DNA of 64,000 nt from Drosophila pseudoobscura (GCF_009870125.1 NC_046679.1:21576001-21640000), one strand, 5' to 3'; positions 39,012 through 48,662 are shown, counted from the stretch's first letter. Notes: a model not told the origin generated them from the letters alone. Numbers and translations are program-made.

Positions 39012-40571
39012 ATGTCATTGGATTGGAGTTTTGACGAGATTGATCAAAACGACCATTCCGATATTATCTGTTGTATTTGCGTAAGACAGGTAGAATATCG
39101 GACACAGCTTTTAAGAACAAGTTGTAACCACGTATTTCATTTAGTGTGTTTTAATACGAGAAGAGGTGAAAAGACCGTGTGCCCGGCGTGCAACAAGCCC
39201 CTACAATCATCTGCTCCTAGCTTAGCTGAGGAATTAGCCGTAGCGCAGGCGTCCGCCTCGAACGTAGAGTCTTCTCAGCTTCGAATGAGAACCAGATCAC
39301 AGCGTGTGACAGCAGGTCCAGCTGCGAATACTGAAAATTTACCTTCCGTTGGTCCAACTGAAGTCGGTGTACCAATCATGCCAGTTCAGAGTAGCGAGCC
39401 AGCGAATGAAGCAAGCCCAGGCTTGGCTCAAATGGCACAGGCGTTGACGGACGCTATGGGTCAAATCGGGTTGTTGTCTCAAGCCATGACTCAAATGACT
39501 CAGACTATGGAAATAGGATTCCAACGTTTGGCAAGTCCAACGGTACAGCCGCCGAATGACCAAGCTGCTGGATCTTCACAGCCTAGTGGAGAAAATCAAA
39601 CCTTCGAACAGTTGTTCCAAATACCAACTCGAGAGTCCGTAGGTGCCCCGATAAATCAGGCTAATGAGTCTAATGTCTCGGTAACCCCATGGGGATCCCA
39701 ACAGATAGCGGGACTACGACCAGATAGGATTGGACAAATAATCGCAGGATGGAAGGTGCGGTTTTCCGGAAATTCGTCCATGTCGGTGGAAGATTTCATA
39801 TATCGGATAGAAGCGCTAACCAAGCAGACCTTAGAGGGTAATCTCGATCTAGTGGCCAGAAACGCCATTTATTTATTTGAAGCCAGTGCGAGCGAGTGGT
39901 TTTGGCGTTACCATAAAAGCGTACCATCCGTGACCTGGCCGCAGCTAAGTACAGCCTTAAAAACTCGATTTAGAGATGGGCGTACCGATCTGGAAATTCG
40001 TACGGCAATAGTGCAACGAAAGCAGAAGCCGCACGAACTATTTGATACATTTTACGAAGCCATTATAACCTTGTCCGACAAACTAGTCAACCCCATGTCC
40101 GAAATGTCGCTGTTGGAAGTGCTAAAGTCGAATCTCTTGGCCGATATCCAACATGAAATTTTATACATTCCCATTCTGTCAGTAGCACAATTGCGCAACA
40201 TAGTGCGTACTCGCGAACGGTTTTTGCAATCAGTGGCTAAGCCTATGGGCATCGCTGAGCCGAAGCGTAATCCTATACGACGACAGGTGCATGAAATTGT
40301 GGTACAGACAGACAAGGAAGGCGATGAGGTCGATGAAACAGAACAGCTAGATATCGCTGCAGTAACCCTTTCCTGTTGGAACTGTGGTTGTCAGGGGCAT
40401 CGGTATCAAGACTGCGTAGGTGATCGCACCGTCTTTTGTTACGGCTGTGGCAAACGGGATACGTATAAACCGTCGTGCTCTAGGTGCAACGATCCAAAAA
40501 ACTCGTCAAGCCGTGCACAATCGACAGGTGCACGCAAACCAAACAGTTCGAAAGCAACGAACACCATTTAA
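39012..40571 (+). CDS. gag: Gag polyprotein with N-terminal RING-H2 finger
   Basis: This is the capsid/nucleocapsid precursor of the retrotransposon (519 aa). The N-terminus carries a complete RING-H2 pattern: C20-x2-C23, C38-x-H40-x2-H43-x2-C46, C57-x2-C60. It includes the hydrophobic residue I22 and the CPxC proline P58 that usually contact an E2 enzyme; Asn rather than Arg follows the last Cys. A Ser/Pro-rich linker and a Met/Gln-rich helical stretch (about 140-175) follow. The gag core is at about 238-405 (W/F motif near 246-252, ending RERFLQS). Next comes an acidic segment, then a CCHC knuckle (C455, C458, H463, C468) and a second knuckle with C476-x2-C479-x9-C489-x2-C492, which lacks the usual His. 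The start is the first ATG after the leader. Family knowledge gives packaging and particle assembly; ubiquitin-ligase activity is inference. Confidence 0.93.
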   Translation: MSLDWSFDEIDQNDHSDIICCICVRQVEYRTQLLRTSCNHVFHLVCFNTRRGEKTVCPACNKPLQSSAPSLAEELAVAQASASNVESSQLRMRTRSQRVTAGPAANTENLPSVGPTEVGVPIMPVQSSEPANEASPGLAQMAQALTDAMGQIGLLSQAMTQMTQTMEIGFQRLASPTVQPPNDQAAGSSQPSGENQTFEQLFQIPTRESVGAPINQANESNVSVTPWGSQQIAGLRPDRIGQIIAGWKVRFSGNSSMSVEDFIYRIEALTKQTLEGNLDLVARNAIYLFEASASEWFWRYHKSVPSVTWPQLSTALKTRFRDGRTDLEIRTAIVQRKQKPHELFDTFYEAIITLSDKLVNPMSEMSLLEVLKSNLLADIQHEILYIPILSVAQLRNIVRTRERFLQSVAKPMGIAEPKRNPIRRQVHEIVVQTDKEGDEVDETEQLDIAAVTLSCWNCGCQGHRYQDCVGDRTVFCYGCGKRDTYKPSCSRCNDPKNSSSRAQSTGARKPNSSKATNTI

Positions 40572-43500
40572 TGGACGTTTCGACAGTTCCATTACTCCCT
40601 GACTTAAAAAAACTCTCAGACATTCCTTCACCCACTTGTATTTTACCCCCAAGTGAGGACCGAATTCCATTACCGACTCGATCTCGAAAGCGATTGCTCC
40701 AATATCGGCAAACTGTCAAAACCGAGCGCTCTAACGTATTGGCGTCAGTCGTTAATACGTCTAAGGACTGGCGACCCTATGCGGAAGTCACCGTACTGGG
40801 AAGGACGCTCAGTGGACTGATGGACACCGGTGCATCCATAAGTTGCATAGGTGGGAAGTTTGCGGCCGACCTGGTTCAGAATCCGAACCAGATCAAGCCT
40901 GGGAGAGCAGCAGTACGTACGGCGGATGGGCAGAGCCAGCCAATAATTGGCAAGGTCACCACCGAAGTGGGTTTTCAAGGCCAGAAGAAAGTCTTGAAAT
41001 TGTTTGTAGTCCCATCCTTGGCGCAAGACCTATATCTAGGCATAGACTTCTGGTCTCGTTTTAATTTGTTACCTGCTTTTCTAGCCAATAAATCATCCAG
41101 TCCAGAGGTGTCAAGCTTAGCATTTGATAGTACGTTACATGTGTGTTTGTCGAAGCATCAGCAAGCTCAGTTAGCAGAGACGGTCAACTTGTTTCCCTCC
41201 TTTGCGAAGCAAGGTCTGGGAAAAACCGGCTGGTTGTCGCACGATATTGAAGTGGGCAGCGCAAAGGCAATAAAGCAACGACATTATGCTGTGTCTCCAG
41301 CCGTTGAAAAGCTAATGTACGTAGAGGTAGACCGAATGTTAGCTCTTGGAGTAATCGAAGAATCAGATAGCGCATGGTCGTCACCCGTGGTCCTCGTTCG
41401 TAAACCGGGAAAGGTGCGATTATGCATCGACAGTCGGAAACTGAACGAAGTCACGGTTAAGAATGCTTATCCCATGCCATTGATCGATGGCATTCTCAGT
41501 CGGCTTCCTCGAGCTGAGTTCATTTCAAGCATCGATTTGAAGGATGCCTATTGGCAAATTCCGCTGGAAGTAAGCGCTCGTGAAAAAACGGCGTTTACCA
41601 TCCCAGGGCGCCCGTTGTATCAGTACACGGTCATGCCCTTTGGGTTGTGTAATGCACCCCAAACGATGTCCAAGTTGATGGATAAAGTGATACCGCCATC
41701 TCTACGAAATGAGATATTTATTTATCTAGACGATTTGTTGGTGATCTCTGAATCCTTTGAGCAGCATATTCAAGTCCTCAATGTCCTGTCTGCCCGATTA
41801 CGCGAAGCTGGTCTGACCATAAACGTGGAGAAGTCCAAATTTTGCCTAAAGGAGATCAAATACCTAGGACATATTATAGGCAACGGAACGATCCAGACAG
41901 ATGTTGAGAAGGTCCAAGCGATTCAAGAGTTTCCGGTCCCCCGATCCGTGAAACAAGTCCGTAGGTTCTTAGGTCTCACTGGTTGGTACCACAAATTCAT
42001 AAAAAATTATGCGGGTATCGCAGCGCCAATCTCAGATACACTTAAGAGCAAGCGAAAATTTGAATGGACCGATGAAGCACAGATCGCGTTCGATGCCTTA
42101 AAATCACAGATGTGTAACGCTCCTGTGTTGCACAGTCCCGATTTTACCATTCCTTTTTCAATCCATTGTGATGCGAGTCACACAGGAGTGGGTGGTGTCC
42201 TGATGCAATCAGATGAAGATGGCAACGAGGTACCCATCGCTTTTATGTCACGCAAATTGAACCAATGTCAACGTAATTATTCCGTAACCGAAAAAGAGTG
42301 TTTGGCAGCGGTCATGTGCGTCAAGAAATTTAGAGCGTATGTAGAAGGGCATCAGTTTTCCATTATTACCGATCATGCCTCATTAAAATGGCTGATGTCA
42401 CAGGCTGACCTAAACTCGAGACTAGCTCGATGGGCCCTGAAACTGCAAGGCTTCACCTTTAAGATTTTTCATAGAAAGGGTAGTCAGAACATCGTTCCGG
42501 ATGCCTTATCACGAGTGCATACCGAAGACTTATCGTATATTGGCATTGATAGCCTAGTGGACCTTCAATCGGAAGCGTTTAAATCCACTGACTATCAGGA
42601 ACTCATTGCGAAAATTCAAGCTAATCCAGATCGTTTACCTGATGTAAAAGTAATGGATAACCTTCTGTATCGTCGAGCTGAACACGCCACTGGTGAGCAA
42701 ATTAGTGACGACATGTGCTGGAAACTGTGGGTTCCCAGAGCTCTGGTGACAGAAGTGCTTAAACAAGGCCACGAACATCCCTTAGCTTCTCACAGTGGGA
42801 TCAATAAGACGCTAGAACGAGTTCGACGCTTCTATTATTGGCCAAATTTAGTGGGCGATGTAAAAGCTTTTATCAACCATTGCGAAGTGTGCAAATGTTG
42901 TAAGCACCCCAATCGTCCTCTACGCCCTCCAATGGGCAAAGCAGGAGAGACCTTTCGGCTATTTCAGAAACTTTACGTCGATTTTCTAGGTCCGTACCCC
43001 CGAAGTCGATCTGGAAATATAGGCATTTTTGTAGTACTCGATCATTTTTCTAAATTTCCTTTCCTAAAAGTGGTAAAGAAATTTACGGCGGATGCCGTAA
43101 TTCGGTTCATGGAGGAAGACCTGTTTCATTGCTTTGGAGTCCCGGAAGTGATAGTGTCAGATAACGGTGTTCAATTCAAGTCACACAAGTTTAATGATCT
43201 GTTAGCGAAATACCAAATTCGACATTCGTACACCGCCGCCTACGCTCCCCAAACCAATGCCTCAGAGCGGGTAAATCGCTCAGTACTCGCTGCTATCAAA
43301 GCGTACATTAAGCCCGATCAATCCAATTGGGATGAGCAGATTAGCTTCATTACTTGTGCGTTACGGTCCAGTGTGCATGCAGCCGTCAAAAGTAGCCCAT
43401 ATCGTGTTGCTTTTGGCCAAAACATGATTACTGGCGGTTCCACTTATCAACTCCTACGAAACCTCAGTATGTTGGAGGACCGAACTGTGGTATTTGATCG

Positions 43501-43795
43501 CGACGATTCCTTCGAGCTAATTCGCAAGACCGCTGCAGAAGCAATGAAACAGCAGCATGTTCGAAACGAAAATATCTATAATCTTCGAAGCCGAGAAGTA
43601 AACTTTCAAGTGGGTCAAGAAGTTTATAGACGAAATTTTGATCAGAGTAGTTTTGTGAAAGGCTTTAATGCGAAACTGGCACCTACGTTTCGGAAAGCCC
43701 GCATTAAGAAAAGACTCGGGAACAGCTACTATGAGCTGGAAGACTTCCAGGGTCGCTTTATAGGTAAATATCACGCAAAAGATATTAAACAATAA
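40484..43795 (+). CDS. pol: Pol polyprotein: protease, RT, RNase H, integrase
   Basis: This open frame of 1103 codons follows a TAG at 40481 and lies in the -1 frame relative to gag, overlapping it by 88 bp. There is no ATG near its start; it is probably made as a Gag-Pol fusion by frameshifting at 40496. Numbering from 40484, the aspartic protease has D114-T-G-A and LGIDF. RT has D351 and the catalytic Y414-L-D-D. RNase H has D563, E605 and D630. Integrase has a zinc part (H765, H770, C800, C803) and catalytic D833, D893 and E928, with 34 residues between the last two. The C-terminus (about 1040-1103) is a GPY/F-like module ending at the stop. No stop or frameshift interrupts it, so all enzymes needed for copying and integration look intact. 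Confidence 0.95.
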   Translation: MQRSKKLVKPCTIDRCTQTKQFESNEHHLMDVSTVPLLPDLKKLSDIPSPTCILPPSEDRIPLPTRSRKRLLQYRQTVKTERSNVLASVVNTSKDWRPYAEVTVLGRTLSGLMDTGASISCIGGKFAADLVQNPNQIKPGRAAVRTADGQSQPIIGKVTTEVGFQGQKKVLKLFVVPSLAQDLYLGIDFWSRFNLLPAFLANKSSSPEVSSLAFDSTLHVCLSKHQQAQLAETVNLFPSFAKQGLGKTGWLSHDIEVGSAKAIKQRHYAVSPAVEKLMYVEVDRMLALGVIEESDSAWSSPVVLVRKPGKVRLCIDSRKLNEVTVKNAYPMPLIDGILSRLPRAEFISSIDLKDAYWQIPLEVSAREKTAFTIPGRPLYQYTVMPFGLCNAPQTMSKLMDKVIPPSLRNEIFIYLDDLLVISESFEQHIQVLNVLSARLREAGLTINVEKSKFCLKEIKYLGHIIGNGTIQTDVEKVQAIQEFPVPRSVKQVRRFLGLTGWYHKFIKNYAGIAAPISDTLKSKRKFEWTDEAQIAFDALKSQMCNAPVLHSPDFTIPFSIHCDASHTGVGGVLMQSDEDGNEVPIAFMSRKLNQCQRNYSVTEKECLAAVMCVKKFRAYVEGHQFSIITDHASLKWLMSQADLNSRLARWALKLQGFTFKIFHRKGSQNIVPDALSRVHTEDLSYIGIDSLVDLQSEAFKSTDYQELIAKIQANPDRLPDVKVMDNLLYRRAEHATGEQISDDMCWKLWVPRALVTEVLKQGHEHPLASHSGINKTLERVRRFYYWPNLVGDVKAFINHCEVCKCCKHPNRPLRPPMGKAGETFRLFQKLYVDFLGPYPRSRSGNIGIFVVLDHFSKFPFLKVVKKFTADAVIRFMEEDLFHCFGVPEVIVSDNGVQFKSHKFNDLLAKYQIRHSYTAAYAPQTNASERVNRSVLAAIKAYIKPDQSNWDEQISFITCALRSSVHAAVKSSPYRVAFGQNMITGGSTYQLLRNLSMLEDRTVVFDRDDSFELIRKTAAEAMKQQHVRNENIYNLRSREVNFQVGQEVYRRNFDQSSFVKGFNAKLAPTFRKARIKKRLGNSYYELEDFQGRFIGKYHAKDIKQ
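40496..40534 (+). promoter_or_regulatory. -1 ribosomal frameshift signal between gag and pol
   Basis: The slippery heptamer A-AAA-AAC (40496-40502) is phased correctly on gag codons (ccA AAA AAC). A 9-nt spacer follows, then a perfect 7-bp GC-rich stem CGTGCAC (40512-40518) with GTGCACG (40528-40534) and a 9-nt loop. After slippage the frame continues directly into pol as Lys-Leu-Val-Lys. The predicted fusion is Gag 1-497 joined to 1097 pol residues. Confidence 0.85.
40569..40573 (+). promoter_or_regulatory. TAATG overlap of gag stop and pol-frame ATG
   Basis: The gag stop TAA (40569-40571) shares its last A with the first ATG in the pol frame (40571-40573). This would allow termination-reinitiation as a second route to pol (1074 aa), but the frameshift signal upstream is the stronger explanation. 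Confidence 0.5.
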
Positions 43796-43820
43796 ATCGT
43801 ATCAAGCACTCCAAGTGTGG

Positions 43821-43855
43821 ATCACGCTTTGGTTAGCAAGACCCCAAAGTGTGAT
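43821..43855 (+). other. Stem-loop upstream of the purine tract
   Basis: Arms ATCACGCTTTGG (43821-43832) and CCAAAGTGTGAT (43844-43855) pair over 12 bp, with one G-U in RNA, around an 11-nt loop. It lies between the pol stop and the G-rich tract next to the 3' LTR. Confidence 0.75.
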
Positions 43856-43861
43856 TTCAGC

Positions 43862-43868
43862 GGGGGGG
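43862..43868 (+). promoter_or_regulatory. Polypurine tract (G7)
   Basis: Seven Gs directly abut the TG of the 3' LTR, in the position of the plus-strand primer tract. It is short, and a C at 43861 interrupts the upstream purines. Confidence 0.75.
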
Positions 43869-46118
43869 TGTAATATTCGACGCTTGTCGTGCCGTGTATT
43901 TGAATTATGAACGGCTAACTCCCAAAATTACAGCCTAAAACTAGGCAGGAAAAAAATTCGAGTTGCAGAGCTTGTGAGCTTTAACCATACATATAGTATC
44001 AGCTGTTTTGCGACCAAGTGGCAACACTAAGATATGCAATTTTTCTGCTTTGCACTATATTTCATTAAATATTGCTGTGGCTGGATTCTGTATAACAGAA
44101 AAAGACCATAGAAGGTGTGGAAAAAACGTGGGTTGCTGTACCTAGTAGTCCCAGCCTCTGTCTTTTTTACCTCGTGGCCGTCAGAGTGACCGGCAGTGAA
44201 AAAAGAAGTCTGCTTGAGCTGACCCAGTTCTCTAAACAAGGTCAAGCCCAAAGTCAAAGCCTAGTGCAAGTGCCAAGTGCGGCTCAAAGTGACCATTGAA
44301 TTTGAGTGGACGCGCCAGTTATATATCGCCAATACTGGGGCAGCCGTTCGACCATTTGGAAACGAGCGCCCCCAGTGTATCAACATTTTTCGAAACAGTG
44401 GTGCAATTCTGTTGAGGTAATTATCCACCCAGCTGCAGCGACCCGTTGAAAAATGTTCTGTTCTTTCCGTGTAGGATTAGCACCACTAGTATCTACGTAT
44501 TGAAACGCTGGTCTAGAAGATACGGATTGGTTATTCCCGGAGACCTCTTGGCCACGTGCCCGTACCACCGTTCGGTAGCCGAGGGCATGGACTTGCTCCT
44601 CAAGTAAACCCGATCGGTGTGCTCTGCAATCTTCGCCTGGACACGTTCGACCCATGGGGATGAGCTGAGTGACTCTTCAAATAAACCAGTCCCCCCCCAC
44701 GAGCAATCCAGTGGGCGAGGGTACCTAACCTCACGCCGCAGATGGACCGCGGTCATTGACCCCTGGCATCGGAAGCAGCTGATGTTACCTGCGCCCGGTA
44801 CAATCGTGTGCCACCTTCAGACCTCGAGTAGGAACTCGGTCTCCAGCCGGGAAGCATCGAACCCGCATCGGATTTAGTTATATTCTCTATCTTTCTTTCG
44901 AAATTAGACCCGATATGCGAAACCCTGTTTGTTTTAGCCGCTTTCTGTTTAACAATGTTCTTTTGATACGGCAAAAATGTGCAAAAGCCAAGTAAATACG
45001 GTATAAACAAAAAGGGAATTCCTGTCCATGGGCTAAGTCGAACTTGAACAAATGAGTAGTGTATTAATACCAATTATTTTTACAGTTTTTGATTTTGGTT
45101 GCCACGCATTCATCTCATCATCTATGCAGATACTCATCACAATCACACACATCATCATACTCATCCACCCATCAAATCACCTCATCCAACACACAACGAA
45201 AGATCTTTCTGCGTGGGAGTCAAAGTTATTAATCGTTTCGTAAGTGATTATAAGAGAAAAAAAAAAAAACAAGTAAGCAATCTGAAAAGAATGAATGTGC
45301 GGTAACTATTCGTTGGTCTTCAACCATGATCACGGTTTTACACACGTAGTACTCATGCCTTTAAACGACTTTCCATATACCCGATTTTTGTCTGGTTTTG
45401 GCACTGCCCAAGTACCGTAATGACATATGACGTTTCCTTGTTCATATGATGAACACGTACCTATTTCTTGCCTTTATCTATACCTACTACTAATCATTTT
45501 TATAGATTTAAGAACCTTATACGCTACCTCGCCCCTATGATACTCTTAATACTAGTAATACCCTATAAATGTAAGACGATACCGAATAGCAGGCTTATAT
45601 TAGGGACTAGGTTCTATTAGCGTTAGGTTTGATAGGAGTTTAAATGAAGAATTATGGATTGTTTAAATAAAGTAGTTTTGGAAATGAACCGTGGCTAAAT
45701 AGATTATATCGGAACCATGCAACCTCGAAAAACGGAGATGTGACCCACCGCAGTCTTTGTTGGAGGGATCCTGACGATTAATAGGTGGCCCTGAAGGATC
45801 ATGGTAGGGTGGGCGTTCTCGCCAATGGGCGATACCGCAGCCGACAAAGATCTGACCGGTGATCTTCTTCGTTCACGTGTACATGCTGATCTGTCCCTTT
45901 GACCCCCCTGTATCCCGTTTCCTAGTATCCTTTCCCTACTCGTACGCGATTTTTTTTATAAATTCTTATCTCGACCATTTGCCAGAGCTATAAATGGGTA
46001 GTAAAATTTCCTCCATGCCCACACCCCGCCGACCAGAGACAAAAGCCGAAGCCAGCGCGTACTTCCTACTCCCGTTTACTTATCATCAGCTCCTCGACCC
46101 TGTACGTTGTATGCTACA
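43869..46118 (+). repeat. 3' LTR (2,250 bp)
   Basis: It is the same length and, by eye, the same sequence as the 5' LTR throughout, beginning TGTAATATTCG and ending GCTACA. The flanking TGTA follows at 46119. Confidence 0.95.
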
Positions 46119-46122
46119 TGTA
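46119..46122 (+). repeat. 3' target-site duplication TGTA
   Basis: Matches 35765-35768. It marks the downstream insertion edge and confirms that the LTR ends at CA. Confidence 0.85.
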
Positions 46123-46598
46123 TTGAACTAGTTTTTAGTCTGGTTAGACCGCCATCCAGTTCTACAGAGAGTGTGTTTCAATTATTTTAATTACAGTTGT
46201 GAATCCGAGTGCTTGGTAGCTGTAACGCAATTATTTGCCAATTGCGGTTGCCGCTCTTCCAACCATCCAACCCTCCAACTTTCAGTTCGCATCAATTTGT
46301 GTGGCAATTAATTTTACATAATTTTTATGACTCTCTCACTCGTTTGTCTGTAGCTTCAATGGTTATGGCATGCCACACAGGTTCGACTCTAACTTTCAGC
46401 CTCAAGTGCAAATTGAAATCAGTCAAAATGTTGCACCATGCAACTGCCACAGCGCGGGGTAATGAATATGTAAATAATTTATTAGCTCGCAGAGTGAATG
46501 TGAACGTGAATGGGTGGATGGCTCAACAGAGGAGTTATGAAAGCGACATCGAGGCAAGCAGAAGCCCTCGGGACAAGTGTTAGCCAGACATTTCTTCT
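46123..46598. other. Non-coding flank after the retrotransposon
   Basis: This is ordinary host sequence continuing the empty site (35764 joined to 46119). A 124-aa open frame (46209-46583) starts at a non-ATG codon and has no domain features. I see no supported element. Confidence 0.5.
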
Positions 46599-47033
46599 TC
46601 AGTTTCGGTGGAAGTTAGATTGTTGGGTTCTCCTTAAAGTCCGATTCAGGTGAATCCAATGTGAAATACCCTTGCCATGCGGTCTGTTTTTGATTGTCTC
46701 CACCCCTGACTGGCAATCCATCAGGGACTCCTCCAGGACAGGCCTGACTCCGGCTAAAAGCAGCCACAACTTCAGTTCCCTTTGCTGCAGCTGCTCCATC
46801 CAATGCTGCTGGCCCTCGGGCCATGCATCAATGCAATGTTTGAGGTGTGCAATTCTGCCCCGAAACGCATGAAATGCATTAGGTCTGCTTAATAATTCAG
46901 CAGCTGCCTTTAAGCCACTGCAGCGCCCGGCTAATTTCAAAAGGCTCCACAAAATGAGATGTGGGGGGCATATCCTATCCTGCCCCTGTCCGCACCACCG
47001 CTTCCACTTGGCAGCTTCCACAAAATGCAAATG
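46599..47033 (-). CDS. Candidate exon with acceptor, 144 codons to stop
   Basis: I do not recognise this. On the minus strand a strong acceptor (pyrimidine-rich TTTACTTTTTCTTCAG, with CTAAG as possible branch point) ends at 47034 and is followed by 144 open codons to a TGA at 46599-46601. The frame has no ATG near its start, which suits a downstream exon. The peptide is rich in Leu, Trp and Gln with helical periodicity (KWKRWCGQGQ, LILWSLLKLAG, HWMEQLQQRELKLWLLLAG). The nearest upstream donor-like GT (about 47094) would give a 60-65 nt intron but breaks the frame, so the upstream exon is unresolved. It is one of the longest non-transposon open frames in the window, yet chance cannot be excluded. 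Confidence 0.25.
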   Translation of the reverse strand, partial: HLHFVEAAKWKRWCGQGQDRICPPHLILWSLLKLAGRCSGLKAAAELLSRPNAFHAFRGRIAHLKHCIDAWPEGQQHWMEQLQQRELKLWLLLAGVRPVLEESLMDCQSGVETIKNRPHGKGISHWIHLNRTLRRTQQSNFHRN

Positions 47034-48640
47034 CTGAAGAAAAAGTAAAGAAAGTAGCAAATAATCGCTTAGCTTAACGCAAAGTGTTTTGAGGGTACGA
47101 GAAGGAGTGCCAGCATGCTCTCCATTGAAAGCACTTTGAAGGGTTGGCTGTCGAGACAATCAACTGCCATTCTGGACTACACTGGAGATCAGAAGGGGGT
47201 TGGACAATGTAACCAAAGTATTTCAATAGAAGGATGCAGCCATGATGTAGGGCGGAAGCGATTTAATGGAATGACAGCAAATCACCGATGGAGAAATAAA
47301 CTTGTCTTAATATTGAATAATTATGGAATTTCCTAAGAGTTTTTAGCAATGCAAAAATATTATTCAAATTTATTCTGGCTGACTCAACCAAATGGCAATT
47401 CTGTAAACATTTTAGTATCCATTCCGTTGCAGATCTTTGTCTTTTTGACTTCATTAAGACACTTGCGAAAGTTCGCCAAAGTTCCTTTTTGGTACTTGGT
47501 CCTTTGCCACTTGAACCATTCTCATTAGCGTGTTGCACGAACCAAATTAGTTGCTGAAAATAGTCGCGTACCTATAGGCCCACTGGATACCATATAAGAA
47601 TGGGAAAAAGATTTTCCTTCGATGCTGTAGCTTGGAATGACGGTCTCATACCAATATATATATATTATAATTATACCATTTTTCAGTGTGTTATCAGTCG
47701 TCCTTCCCCATGAACAACTGCCTCTTAAATGATTAAAGACCATAGCATGGTCAGCGTCAGCATACCCTTTGTTATCCTCCACTTATTGCTGAAAGTATTA
47801 AACACTCATCAAACTTTTTTTCGACTTCCCTCTGGCCTCTTTTTTCAGGGCACTTTTTGCCTAGTTTTTCGAATTCTGAGAGCAGCAGCAAAAATCTTTG
47901 TGCACTTTTCGTCAGCATAATTAACCGTTCACTATTTATACCCTGTAGTCTTTTGAATGGAAAAGGATATTGGTTTTTAAGCAAACAGAGTTTTGGTTTC
48001 TTTTTAAAGTTTTTTTTTTTGTGACCCAGGATCTTTGAGATTTTATTAGCCCTGTATCATTTGGAACTGTTTTGGTAGCTGTAATCTGTGTGATATGGGT
48101 CTATAATTTGGTGATTAATTTTTCATTCTGTTCTTCCATTGATTGATAATTTCCACCAATATAAATCTGAATAGTGGGCATTCCCCAAGGTAACACTTGA
48201 CTCTTACTTGTTTTTTTTCCTCCTCCTAGATGCTGTCCAGTCAATGGTGAAACGCTATAATTATGATTCACGGGCGCTGCCAGAGCGTAGTTCTCCGGGG
48301 AGTAGGCTCTTTTTCTCTTCCCTGATTAATTTTGGGTAATGAGCGCACTTTTTCCCGCCCATCTACCCGCCCATTGGTTCATAAAGAATGCGTTACTAAT
48401 TATTTGTAATTTGCTTTGATTTCTGCCGCTTCTGATGCTGATGCCGTTGCAAGCTGGTAGCCAAAGTGCCGCTTAAGCGCATTTACGTGCCGCCCATTAA
48501 TTGGAAATATTTAAGGCATACGAGAAGGGACAGGGACAGGGAATTCTTGCGGGCTGTATCTTTTTTGTATGCTAGGCTACCGGGTAGCTCGTTAAATCAT
48601 TTATGCTCGCCCAATTAAAAGTTAACTTCTAATTATTACG

Positions 48641-48662
48641 CACACACCCACACACACACACA
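48641..48662 (+). repeat. (CA)n microsatellite
   Basis: CACACACC followed by a pure CA run. Confidence 0.8.

Larger units (their letters stand above)
35769..46118 (+). mobile_element. Full-length Ty3/gypsy LTR retrotransposon with RING-bearing Gag
   Basis: This is a complete element of 10,350 bp in the order LTR (2,250 bp), primer site, long leader (about 990 bp), gag, pol in the order protease-RT-RNase H-integrase, stem-loop, G7 purine tract, LTR. It is bounded by TGTA duplications. The protease-RT-RNaseH-integrase order, with no domains after integrase, defines Ty3/gypsy. Only 73 bp separate the pol stop from the 3' LTR, so there is no env. The very long LTRs, tRNA-Lys primer and SERVNRS-type integrase motif recall the Ulysses/Osvaldo elements of Drosophila. 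That family assignment is from memory and needs a comparison. Both ORFs are intact and I found no difference between the LTRs, so the copy is young and may be mobile. Confidence 0.95.

Noticed and set aside
43796..43868. Possible env gene
   Set aside because: Only 73 bp separate pol from the 3' LTR; there is no room and no membrane-protein frame.
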